Assembly (NCBI GenBank): GCA_013396635.1
Contig: WBMW01000797.1
Span: forward strand, 1,079,787-1,143,786
Length of the DNA stretch: 64,000 bases
Reading direction: 5' to 3'
Source: Penelope pileata
Taxonomy: Eukaryota; Chordata; Aves; Galliformes; Cracidae
Below, piece by piece: positions 1-11,296 of the stretch. Each line of letters starts with the position of its first letter. Position 1 is the first letter of the stretch. Position numbers and translations under genes: made by a program. The notes below the pieces were generated by a model. It worked only from the letters and a program-made list of their open reading frames with translations, had not been told where the DNA came from and did no database searches.

Positions 1-3000
1 AGCATTTTTCATTGAAATAACCTAACAAGCACAGTTCCATTAACTTCTGGATAGTTTATCCCAAACAGATCATGTACGGCATGGGCTTCTGTGTTCAGGA
101 CTTTCTGGGCTTCTTCACAGTGGCTGAGACAGAAGCAGATAATTTTCCAAGCATCAGCAACTTTCATTGGATGAGAAAGACAAGTGTGTACCAGGAGAAA
201 GTTAGGAAGGAGGCAGAGCAGAATTTCAATACTACTACTGTTTCCTTTGTGGTCCAGACTTCTATTTAATTCAGTGGAATAATAAATACACAGCTCTTTC
301 ACAGAGAACTAACAAAACAGTAGATAACAGTAATGGATCTATAAACATCAAAGTTCTCCTGTTTGGAAATTGAGGTGGAAATTGTAATGGAGTATTAGAA
401 AATAGAAAGTATTGGATTGTTTACACCGTCTAGTTTAGTGATGTTCAGTTATATCTTAATAGTCTTGTTGCACTTAGGGTATAATTTACAGGCAATGTAT
501 TTTTAAGTTAAGTGAGGTTACTTAAAATATATGACTGGTTATTCTTCTGCAGGATGTTTAGAAATACAAATAAAATGAGTAAATGCTATTTGTTTTTACT
601 GTTAGATTAATGAAGAGTAGTTTGATACTTAATCTTTCTCAAAAGCATTTGTTTTATCTTAGCAGATAATTAAAAGTCTTTCTATTCAAGTTTTATTTTT
701 CTTTGTAGGAGAAAACAACAATACGTATCTTTTATAAAGCACTTCAAAGTCAGAAAGTAGCACAGCAATTTTGTAGCACAAAAATTACGAGATCCAAAGC
801 TCCAAAACTATTCACTCTTATGCTTCTGCCTTTTTAAAGAGTAAGAAAACTAAGTGCACACACTTCATTGTATTGGAACAAAGGAACACAGAGCAACATC
901 AAGATTAAAGGCCACTTTTCTACGTGAGGAGGATCCAATGGGGTTTGGATACTATATTTGTTTGAAAACTTCATTCTCTGAAGCTGAAGAAGATGAATAG
1001 TTCAGCTCTGGTCTTCATAAACCTTCCAAACTTGGTGGTTTCCACAAGTGAGTTTCTCAGACAATAGAATTCTAAAAGGAAGTGAGATGTAACCATAGCA
1101 ATTGCATCACCCTCCAGAAAATTATACACTACAACAGTCTCAATTTTCAAGTACATTTGATTTGGGATAAATAGCCATGTTAATGAGCAATTAACTCAAC
1201 AGGTTTTCAGAGCATGGGCTTATTTAGTACAAGAAGAAATTTTAAAGAATTTTCAAGGAACAGAGGAATGACAGGGAAGAGTTCAAGCACAGCAAAAGTA
1301 GTTTGATGCTATGACCTCTGAAAGAAACTAGTAAACACTGTAGGTAGTTTCAGGCATGTTTGCAGGAAGATGTAGGAAAGAATGCAGCTGGATCTGCTCT
1401 CGCTAGCTCTGGCTCTCTGCTTTGACCCAAGTGAATTTTGGCTGAGAAAGATCCTTTCTAAATCTCTAGCCATTCTTTGGCTTCCTGCTAAATAATCCTT
1501 TTTAATTTCTGAGCATTGTCTGTTCAGTTGTTTTATCTTAATATGCGGCTTTGCTTTTTGTGTTGTTTGTTTCGAATATTTGTTTGGTGCTGGTATGTGC
1601 CATTGAAACTGTCCTTTGTGCCACTCCATTTCAAAGAGCCATACCTTATTCACTGCCTTCCTGGACTACAGTACTGATTTTCACACTTTTTAACCAGAAA
1701 GCATGTTCCTTTCTCTTACATAGCTTAGTTACTCATGCAAACCAAAAAGAAGAGATTTAACAGTTAAAACTCCAATAACACTCAGATCTTTACAGAAATT
1801 TTGAAATTATTAAAGTTGAATAGGATTCATTGTTGCCCAAAATACTTTTGTATGCTTCTTTCTTAAGTTTATGCATCTTTACTGACTACATGTAAAAAGA
1901 CATCTGAGTCACAGTGATACGTAGTTTACCAAAAAGAAAACAGACCTCCAGCATAAGGTTCCAGTTTTTAGTCACTGTATTCTTGCTGGTGTTTCGTGAT
2001 GTTAGCAGACTGGTGGCTGTGTGGCCGTGTGAGTACTACCTCACATTAGCAGGTGCTGAGGTCACTGCAGTGACCACTCCAATGCCAATCATGGCCCAAA
2101 GTCTCAGGACACATTTGTAATCGTCTCTGTCCCTTTTCATAGGTGTGGCAATCTTTCCAGTTTAGGGCAGTATAAGAATCATGTGTACATTTACTAGACG
2201 GCTGATATTCAATTACCTTCCAAATACTGCCATGGATTGAAAACATGGATTAGCCAGACAAATAATTCAAAGCTAATTAGTTAAAAATAGATTCTCTTTT
2301 TCCAAATACTCTTTCAGTCCCCTTCAGCTATTTAGCACTTTATAATGAGCAGAATTACACTAGTGGGTCACCTTTTAAATACATTTTCTCTTTAGAAAGT
2401 CAATAAAGACCTTTAAAAAAAATTCAATAGTCAACACCCATGACTTATACAGGTGACTAATTCAATACAATCAACATATCAAGTGATTTCAATTCTGTGA
2501 GTGAAGGCAAATTGTTCATGCTTACTAGGGCACTTGTATTAAAAGTTTGTCTGTGAAAATTATGGACTGTCATTATAATTTTTATTTTTGCTTATGCAAA
2601 CCTTTCAGAGAATGCTTTCTACATTTGCTAGAATGGGTCCTGTTAGAATACAAATTACTCTTGAAAACAAAATAAATCATTCCCAAAGTAAATCTTAAGC
2701 AGAAACATAAATTTCATCCGATGCAGTAGCACAGTTACAAGAACATCAGCTGTGTAACAAGATACGTACTGAACTGGTTTGCAAGCCAAGCAATACTATA
2801 TAAACTTAGCAAGCAATGATCCATTAAATGAGCCTTCCTATACATGATTTCAAGCCTGGGTTTGGAGAAGCATAATATAACAGACTTGATTCAATTACCC
2901 AGCACATAAGAAAGCAGTAGAATTAAAACAGAAAATAACATTGAATTTACAGTGAAGTAAAGGGAGGACATCTCAGAGAGAACTGAAAATTGAAATAAGA

Positions 3001-5326
3001 AGGTAGGGTGCTATTTGGTGGGTGGAGGAATTAATAAATTTTTGGTAGAAACTCATAATTTATTAAAAGAGAATCTTGTGGTTGTAGCAGATTCCTGATT
3101 TTAGTAAAACAGTGAGGATGGAAATAACATAGGCTTAAAGATAGGGTTTTTCTGGATTTAGGGATCTCAGAAATAGTTTTTAAGTCTCTGTGATCATCTT
3201 ATACTAGTCTAAAAAGAAACTAGAAGACTTTTTTGTTACATTGGTGTAAATGAGAGTTCATTATAGTGTTCTGTAGTAACATTGTTCTACATTGCTAGTA
3301 CCTTCAAAAAAGCATAGTATTGCTCTGATTTGCTGGAAAATTCATCACATGGTTTGTTCAAGTATAAGAGAAAATCTTACGGATCTATGAAATCTTTACA
3401 TTCCATGCTTTATATATGGAAGCTCTTTGCCACCAAGATCATATCAATGCAGGTTTACAAACTGAAAAAGAAAGCAAAATATTACTTATAAGTTGGAGTA
3501 TGTGAGCTAATCCAGATGATTATAAATTTAAAGGAATGGGGTCAGGTCTTCTGTGATGTCTGTGTGTTTTGATTCCTAGAATAGGACCTATTTTAGTAGA
3601 AGTTTAATGATTTTTTCTAATGTGTTTTCAACTAATAGAACGCTCTATGTTTTTTTTAATGAATCTGAAAATGCATGTTTATAACTTTTATCTTTTTTGG
3701 GGGAAAGAAAAGAGTATTTGATGAGGAGAAAAACATTGCATAACTTGCTTCCTGGGTTTAAATTACAGAACTTACAGTATTTGGGTTTGAACCACTGCCT
3801 ATAAATAATCCTTATGTACTTCTGTGGGACTCTGAAGAGAATATAGAAATAGTTAACAAGGATATAATTCCAGAATGGTTTAGCTGTATCTCATTTGCAG
3901 ATGCAAATATGTTTGATAGAATAATGGAGTGATAACTCCTCAAAGAGGAGTGGGGAAGAATCTAAAACCGAAAAAACTCAACTATTTATAGATTAAAGCA
4001 GGTGACTAGTTAGAGAGGATAGATAGAGATCTAGCAGACAGGCCTATCATTTGCCAGCTTTTACAACACTATTTAAATTTTTAAAGAAGCTGGTTTTGTT
4101 TTTCATGCAGAAACTATTGCATTTGAATTTGCAGGGAGTGTACTGCTCTGTATTTCACTTGGACAAAGACCATTTCCCCCCCATGCTCTGAAGAAAGTTA
4201 TTGTGAAATCTGCAAACCACTAAGCCTTGTTTTTTTTTTCTTTTTTTTTTTTTAGCAAGAGTTTGATTTTCTAAACACTAAGGTTTATTAAATGCGATAC
4301 ATCACTGTGTCTTATTACATACAGAACATCTGATTATTATTAGAATAACTCAACTTTTTCCAATTCTTTTCTTTATCTTCTGTTAATGCATGATTTAGAG
4401 TCAATGACCTTTAGAGCTCTCTTCACACAACTGTAACATACTATGCTGACATAAAAGGGAAATAAAATTTTCTTTGTAATTAAAAGAAGTTCTTTTTGCA
4501 TGACTTACACAGATCACACCATTTTCCAATAAATATGTGTTTAATGTATCTTGGAAATGCAATATTTTTGTTTGTCACTTAATTGTATTTAGTTTTCTTC
4601 TGTAAAGTGTCTGAAAAACACCCCAGGATTGCAATCAGATTACAGTTTTTAAAGTGTCATGAAGATGGATTAGATTTGTTGTACCATTCACTAGTCTCAT
4701 TACAATTATCATCACAAGAATGAATTCATAATATGTCATTTCCTATTCATTACAGGCATTGTCATTGCAGAATGTGAAATGAGGATTAAAATGCCTCCCA
4801 CATTCCACACAACGTGGCAGTACTGTAAATCAGATCATTTTGACCTTTTCGATGCTCAGTTATTTGATATGTTGGTCAGCCTCGTTCCCTGTTTACTTGT
4901 ATTGGGTGAATTGTGCTGTTGGTGAGCTTTTGCCTTCGTTTGAGATGTTAGGGCTGCAATAGGCTAAAAGCAAAATTAGGATGTCAGAGCTGGCAAACTG
5001 GACATTGGAAAGTCTTTATCGAGGCACGTGTTCCCATTAGCATATATACTTGAAAATATTAAACAGGTGACAGAATCTAGGCTGAAAAGGATAGAGACCC
5101 AGGAATAACTTGCCAGAAAGGAGCCTGGGATATGGCAATTTCTGGCAAAAATCCATGCTGACACTGAGCTTTAAAAAATCACATTCAGCTTACAGAACTA
5201 GTAAGACTGTAAAGGAGGAAATGTAGTCAAAATGGCATAAGGAATATCCACTGCATAGAAAAAAGATGTTCAACTAATCTGTTAGATTATGGTGACTATC
5301 TCATCACACAGAGTAACTAATATAAG
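1..5326. other. AT-rich non-coding stretch
   Basis: I see no gene in this stretch. The open frames are short, lie on both strands and carry no recognisable domain. It holds an interrupted T tract (4230-4239 and 4241-4253) and a perfect 16-base palindrome at 2060-2075. A weak acceptor-plus-ORF arrangement at 709-837 is described in the findings. The rest is unremarkable intron-like or intergenic sequence. Confidence 0.7.
2060..2075. repeat. Perfect 16-base palindrome with two AGGTCA-like half-sites
   Basis: GGTCACTG is followed directly by its exact reverse complement CAGTGACC. With the flanking bases this reads AGGTCA, six bases, then TGACCA. AGGTCA is the classic nuclear-receptor half-site, but the six-base spacing is not the standard three-base oestrogen-response spacing. 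A binding role is speculation; the palindrome itself is plain. Confidence 0.6.
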
Positions 5327-5900
5327 ACACGTGGGTAGCTCTGAAAGTAATGCCTCATATTTATTTCCATGGAAACTAGGACCAATACAAAGAGCACATA
5401 AACACTGTTTGACAGAGAAAATTCTCAGCTACAAAACACTATTTTTCAGCATTGTCAGTCATTAGCTATGCATTTTCACCGGCAATGAACAAGAGCCTGC
5501 ATGCTGGGCTCCTAGAAAACTGCAAGGCCGTCTGGAACATACCTTGTCTGTCACATAATGGTCACCACTGCTGAAACGCACCACCCACCGCCACACTGTG
5601 CTCACATTCTCTGTTTGGTCTCCATAAATGTCCAGCAAGCATCGATGAATGTCAGTGGGCGTCATTTTTTCTGTATGGAGGAATTCAGTTCCTCTCCTTT
5701 GCTCCATCCACACTCCCATGTCAAACGCCATTGGGCCAGAGTGCCCCTCTGCTGCCACCTGTCACACAGCAACAACATGGAATGGGATATTGGTGGGAAG
5801 GTTCAGCCTCTACTGCCATCCCACCAATATACCACAGTCTCTGACATCATGGGCCAACATAATAAAATAGGAGGCATTACTTTTGTAGCAGCCCTTGTAT
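5327..5900 (-). mobile_element. Mariner-like element, internally deleted (Galluhop/Mariner1_GG type)
   Basis: The two ends are inverted repeats. The left end contains GAAAGTAATGCCTCATATTT, and the right end, read on the minus strand, contains AAAAGTAATGCCTCCTATTT. The outer 20 bases match less well. A TA dinucleotide adjoins the right end (5901-5902) and another lies two bases outside the inferred left end, as expected of a mariner TA target. The minus strand encodes the N-terminal part of a mariner transposase and then jumps to the 3' end of the element. The copy is about 575 bases against about 1.2-1.4 kb for a full mariner, so the catalytic DDD region is missing and the copy cannot move itself. 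The family name rests on my memory of the chicken repeat; mariner membership is firm. Confidence 0.88.
5462..5758 (-). pseudogene. Mariner transposase N-terminal remnant
   Basis: The frame reads 98 residues on the minus strand, inside the mariner element. From Met-18 (base 5707) it follows the usual start of mariner transposases: MEQR, then an acidic/hydrophobic segment with DIHRCLLDIYGD, then STVWRWVVRFSSGD. These correspond to the first helix-turn-helix of the DNA-binding domain. After about residue 68 similarity stops, and the final 30 residues are out-of-frame or deleted sequence. The second helix-turn-helix and the whole catalytic domain are absent. The 17 residues before Met-18 are probably read-through of the 5' untranslated part. 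It is a dead gene fragment. Confidence 0.8.
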
Positions 5901-8017
5901 TAACACAAAACTATTCCTCTTTCCTTATTACGTCCTCTCCTCCTCTTCCCCTCTACATCCCTGAATGAAGCCACGCATTTCCACCTGTCATGTTAGTAAT
6001 GAAACCGTAGCTTTGCCAGTTGGCCTGCAAGGAGGACGTTGTTATACAAAAGGTGGTATGGAACACCATTCCTTTTCTGGCATTGGCACTTATTCTCCTG
6101 TGGCTGGAGATCTGTAATGATCTGTAATGATCTGTACAGAAGACGATAAGCCAGAGCAGGGAGTAGTACAGTAGATGATTCAATATTCATTCCTCCACGT
6201 TTGGGAAATGATAGTTAAATACTCAAATGATTATTTTAAAGATGATGCAATACAGGAACCAAATAAAAGCCAAAGAATCTCTGTTGCTTAACCAAAATTT
6301 TCAAAAGTAGTAACAAATTCAGATGCTTACCTGTAAAGGGAAGTTATTTTCAAGAATTAATAGGTTCACCATTTCTAAAAATTTCACAGCTTTAATTTAG
6401 GCACTCTACTGTTTTTCCAACCTATGATAACTGCATTAAATCTTACATCTATTGAAATGTTTTCAATACTTTGGATTTTAAAAACAGCAAATAAATTATG
6501 GAAAACATAAGGCAGGCACTGTTGATATTGATGATTGTTGAGAAACTGAAGATTTAAGTGAGAGTGAAAAAGAAAAAAAAATCTGAAAATATGTAGTAGC
6601 ATGAAGGTGGAAGTCTTGATTGAGAGTAACTCATTCATCTAAATAGGAAAAGAAAAATAACAGTAGGTTTGTGCAATTATAGTGAGCATCAAAAGCCTTT
6701 CAGGGAGAATATGTGGGGTACAAATACTAAAATGAATTAGGAAATCAGTAAAAATACTATCATTAAATACAATCTTGTAAGTAAAAATACATTGGAAAAG
6801 AAGGCAAATGAATTCAAATTTCTTAATTTGATATGAGAATTAAATTCAAATAAATAGAAACCATTTGCCACTTTGCTTAGTTTAAAACTTTTCCCCTGCG
6901 TGACTTTGTCCCAGGATTCTAAAAGCTGCTTTTGGAGAGCAACACTTAACTCCACAAGCTGCCAAAGTGATTCAGTTTTTGGAGGCACGTCCCGAACAAC
7001 TGTATTGTCATTTTAGTCTTTCTAACAAATAACTCGTTTTGAATCCTTGAAGAGTACATATGACTTGTGTTGGCAAGTTGGCATGTATAACATTTGCCTA
7101 ACCAACCACTAATTTTGGGTGCAAAACTTGAAATCCCCAATGGAAATAAAAGAGACTGAGAACAAAAAGATAAGTTTTCTGGGTTACTGAACCTTCTCCG
7201 GCTTTTTGCATGAAGTCAGTGTTAAAAGCAATGGAAATGAAGAGGAAAATGTCTCTAATCTATCTAATCTTTCTCTTTTTCTGGTAGCTTTGAAATGAGT
7301 CTAACTAAAGGAATTTCATATACTTTCTATCTTTTTCAGGTACCCTTATTTTTTGATGTTTTTGTGCTTTCACTGTTAAGCATTCAGATAGTTAGAGGGT
7401 TTGTACTTCTGAAATTTTCCCTATGCCTTCAGCAAAAGAATATTTGCACCTGTTTGATTTGATTTAGGTTTAATTTTCTTTGTTAGCTCTTGAGGAATCC
7501 AGGACAAGTTGCTAGAATTGGCCCTGACTGCAGGAAATTCTCATCAAGGTACATGGAAATGGAGGATGCTGAGCTTAAATTTGCATTTCTAAAAACATTT
7601 TTTTGGCCATAATTTTTATCTGCACTCTGAAGAAACAATTTTTTGATCTCACCTGGAATTGCTTTTTATGTCCTAATGTTAAAATTCTCTTGCTCTGCTT
7701 TAGCTCAGTCAGGTTAACTCTGGCCAACTCTATTTGGCAAAGGAGAAATTCAAAGGAAGGACTTGAAGAGCAGCAGATAGCCTGGCTCCCGTATAGTGGA
7801 AGTTTAATGTCTTTAAAGCTAGGAAGCTTTAACAACTATGCAACGTTCAAGTACTTAATGTACCTGAATATGATCTGAATTAAATCCACCTGTCTTTCTG
7901 TATACTTATATCACATTTATTGCAGCAAATTTGTAGCACCTAAAAAGCTGGCATTATTCTCAACAAGATATGTAAGAAAATACTCAGCTTCTAGTTCCCC
8001 TAGTTTGCCTCTTTTCC
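5901..8017. other. AT-rich non-coding stretch
   Basis: No gene is seen. There is a small tandem repeat at 6111-6130 (listed separately) and an 8-base perfect hairpin at 7813-7832 (TTAAAGCT, loop AGGA, AGCTTTAA). The listed open frames are short and have no recognisable domain. Confidence 0.65.
6111..6140. repeat. Tandem 10-mer TCTGTAATGA
   Basis: TCTGTAATGA occurs twice head to tail (6111-6120, 6121-6130), followed by a partly matching third unit TCTGTACAGA. This is a minor slippage-type repeat with no evident function. Confidence 0.8.
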
Positions 8018-8039
8018 ATGTGTAAGGGAAACTTTAGGT

Positions 8040-8310
8040 CATGGCCCAAATCAGTGACTGATCATCTGGTGAAGGGCAGTGGCTGGCCTAGGGAGCACCT
8101 GTGCCCCCCCTCCANNNNNNNNNNNNNNNNNNNNNNNNNNNNNNNNNNNNNNNNNNNNNNNNNCCAGGTGATCAGAAGAGGTGGATCCAGGGTGGGGCTA
8201 CTCTGTGCTCATTTAAGAGCCAGCTACAGAGAGGAACGTATCTTTCTTGTGGGATCTGGCTGCTCCCTGGGGAAGTGTTATCATCTTGGTGGGGGATGAT
8301 CATTATGTGA
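8040..8310. repeat. GC-richer LTR-like segment interrupted by an assembly gap
   Basis: The segment stands out from its AT-rich surroundings in GC content. It has a TATA-like CTCATTTAAGAG at about 8210, followed by GC-rich leader-like sequence, an arrangement found in bird endogenous retroviral LTRs. CTGATCATCTGG (8058-8069) and CCAGGTGATCAG (8164-8175) are inverted copies with one mismatch, and they flank the gap. No terminal TG...CA, target duplication or viral gene was found, so a solo LTR is only one possibility. Another repeat or a chance GC-rich island is also possible. Confidence 0.35.
8115..8163. other. Assembly gap (49 N)
   Basis: A run of N follows a C-rich stretch ending CCCCCCCTCCA. 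A GC-rich or hairpin-forming template is a likely cause of the drop-out, because short inverted repeats flank it. Open frames crossing it are not meaningful. Confidence 0.99.
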
Positions 8311-11226
8311 GTCCAAAACTTTTTGTTACTCCTGTTTATGGCCATTAAACTATCAAGTATTTTACCTGGGATTGCTAGATATCTATCTGAAGCAATCTTG
8401 CTTCTCCATTTGCATAACACCATGGTATTATCCAAAAAACCAAAAAAAGCCACCTCTGATTATATAGTGCTTTCTTCTCCATCTTCTTTACTGAGTTCTG
8501 CCTTCTTATTCTTTTCCAGAAACCTGTTTTGAAAAGGAAGGGAGAGAAGTGGAAAGCAAGCAAGCAAACAAACCCAACTGGTTTTTGTTTGACTACGACA
8601 GCAGCTAGCTTTGTTTTATATGGTGTTATTTTAATGGATGTACCAAGTCATTCTTAGTAACTTTAGCTTTGTGCTAGCTGTTGAGCGGTGGCAAAAGTTA
8701 CCTTGGCAAAAGCAAAGAGTGAGCTGTCATTTAAGACAATCTAAGAAAATAAATAAATGTTCAAGGTTTGGCTTTTCAATTTATCATTCAGAATAATCCT
8801 ATTCTCAATGGCACAGAGCAATAACTAACTTAAGATCCATTTCCTCCTATTGACTGTTAATTTTATTTAAAAAATAAGAAGCTGAAACAAAATGTCTGCT
8901 GGACCTATGCCATTTCTTAATTTCCACACAGTTAGCACCCTAACTGTGCCCTAACCTAACCCTAAACCTGCAGATGGTTATGGCCCATGTATTTCTACAT
9001 ACTTTCTACAATTTCCATTTTTATTCTTTCCATCTTGGAAAGATATCTTGGAGGTTGTCATTGTTTTCATTCCTATTGGGAAGAGCAGCAGTGTGTATGA
9101 AGAAAGAGCTTAGACTGAAAGCTGCAGAAGTTTATTGATGCTGATGCATTTGGATCCTTTCCTCACTTAGTCACCGTTTTCAGAAGTTTTATCGCAACAA
9201 CACAAGAGCATCCCCTAAGAGGGCCTTCCTTCAAGCCATTCACTTGTTATGAGGTACTATATTTTAATCAGGTTTTTACTCTCTCTTCTACCAATTTATA
9301 AAAGTATTTTCTTACATGAATTATGTCACTGTTATTGGCATGCAGGCACTAATAATTAATTGTCCTAGAGAAATTCATTTCTCACTAACATATTGTTGTT
9401 TTCTGCCTTTGCTTTAGAACAAAGCTGATGTGTTGTAAATCATTCTCAGTCTGCATATTGCTTGTATCCTTAATTACAGCTCTTTGAAGACCAATATCTC
9501 TCTTGCAGGAAAAAAAACCAAAAACTTTCACACAAGTAAAACTTAGGAAACTTTCATATAGTCTAGATTCAGCTGTCTAATTTGTAAATGTTGTTTATAA
9601 ATTATCTAATCAGATGGTCTTTGATTAAAATGACAAACTAAGTCTGTTGTACGGAAATCACATATGAGGGCTCACTGGGAATTGATTACAAATTGCCCTT
9701 AACACCAGCTTTTGTATTTTGTGAGTACAGAGCAACAACAAAACATGAACCAATCCTACTGGAGTTAAACATCTTGAAGATAAAGATGCCTTATGAATTG
9801 ATAGATCAGCTCAGAATATTCATAAGAAATTGAAATAAACACATTCTAGTGTTGACCAAAGGAAGACCCTGCTTTTGTCTTCTGAGAACTAAGGCTGGTC
9901 TGCATTATAACAGTAACCTTGATAAATTAAAATGAAATCTCTTTCTTACTGATCTGAAGCACCTGACTCAAAAGTAGTTAAAATGCTGTTTACTCATCAT
10001 AGCTATTTCTGGAATTCCAAGAGTACAATCAAGGAGTTAATCCTGGTGGCAGGATACTGATTTTAGGTAAAAAAGGGAGATGGTGAATTATTCTGGACTA
10101 TATTCTGTACTCTATGCAAATGTCTTGTGTTGGTGCCCTGGTAGAAATAGTTTATCATGCTTATCACTGTGTGCTTAAAGCATTATCTTAAGCCAAGCTT
10201 GTACTCACTGTAATCCAAGTGTTCCTGATCTTCTGCAGCCTTGAAGAGTGTATGTTGACATTTTAGATTATTCTGTGTTACTATATTAAAAGTCAAGAGG
10301 AGGGATCTTTCACTTTCTGTTCAATGCTGGAATTAGTATCTAGTCCCTGTTTCCAAAGTCACAGTTCAGCAGAGCAAAGCCCTCTGCGCTTCACTTTCAC
10401 CAGTTATCCTTCTCTTAGGATTTCATGAGAATAACTGAAAAAAGAAGAAAAGCTAAACCAGAGAATAGTTCTCAAGGCTGCTGTTGGCAGACACCTTGTT
10501 GGCGTTGGCTTAAAAAATGAGAATTAAGAAGGATCCACTGCATTATATTGAAAGATAACTGAAATAGCAAAAACATTTACATTATAGGATGGCAAGTGAA
10601 AGCGGTTAAAAAGAGATCTTCAGAAGAGCTTTGTCTTCTAGCAAGCTATAGGAAGGTCCCAAGGTAAGAGCTGAAGATGAATCTGAACAGCACTGAACAC
10701 CTCTAAGGAGTGAGTTTCACCTTGACAGCAGCACCTGAAATGCTGCCGAGAACAGTGAGAGGCTGCCAGCAGTAAGAGATGCAGAGAAAGAGGGACTGAA
10801 GCAGGAGGAAGCTTTTTAGAGAAGGAGGCAGGGGATGCAGAAATGAATGAGTCTGAAGCACGGGTTTGTCAGAATAAATTTCTTTGAGTTTTAGTATGTC
10901 TTCTCCATTCTTTAGGGCTTTCCCTGAGCAGTTGTACTACTGAGAGTGCTGCATTCCCATTGCAAGTTGTGATGAAAGGGCAGAGGATGAAACTGAAGAG
11001 GTGACAAGTCATTACTCACATTGTGGAAGAGAATTCATTTTCGAAGTGACAGTTCTGGTATACACAAAGATGCAGAAAGATTTTTTTCCCTACTTAAACA
11101 ATATGGTTCCTTTTTACATGGTGACATATTTCTACCCTTCAAAGAATAAAGAGATTCCTACCTGCCAAAAACAAATCATAGCTGCTGTCAGAGGCTTCTC
11201 CCTCTGATGCCTTCATATCAGGTGCA
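8311..11226. other. AT-rich non-coding stretch
   Basis: No gene is seen. It contains a telomere-like motif cluster at 8938-8968 (listed separately) and a purine-rich stretch at about 10700-10870. The remaining open frames are short and unrecognised. Confidence 0.65.
8938..8968. repeat. Short interstitial telomere-like CCCTAA cluster
   Basis: CCCTAA occurs at 8938-8943, 8949-8954 and 8960-8965, with an extra CCTAA at 8955-8959, all within 31 bases. The vertebrate telomere repeat on this strand is CCCTAA. The array is too short and imperfect to be a telomere. It fits either an old insertion at a break-repair site or chance in this composition. Confidence 0.55.
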
Positions 11227-11292
11227 TTCAGCACTCCAGTGCATGACCCAGCCTGAACCTTCAATGTTCATCGGGTTTGCACTGGAGTGGAA
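11227..11292 (+). ncRNA. Candidate microRNA-precursor-like hairpin
   Basis: Bases 11232-11243 (CACTCCAGTGCA) pair perfectly with 11278-11289 (TGCACTGGAGTG). After a small 2x1 internal loop, ACCC (11246-11249) pairs with GGGT (11273-11276). TGAAC (11254-11258) then pairs with GTTCA (11266-11270), leaving a 7-base loop. At the base, TTC (11227-11229) can pair with GAA (11290-11292). This gives about 24 pairs in a 66-base stem-loop, the size and shape of a pre-miRNA. I do not recognise either arm as a known mature microRNA. The hairpin would form from either strand; the strand given is arbitrary. A relic of a palindromic transposon is an alternative. Confidence 0.4.
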
Positions 11293-11296
11293 AGGT

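Noticed and set aside
8018..8310. Plus-strand ORFs crossing the N run
   Set aside because: The reading frame through an N gap of uncertain length is not meaningful.
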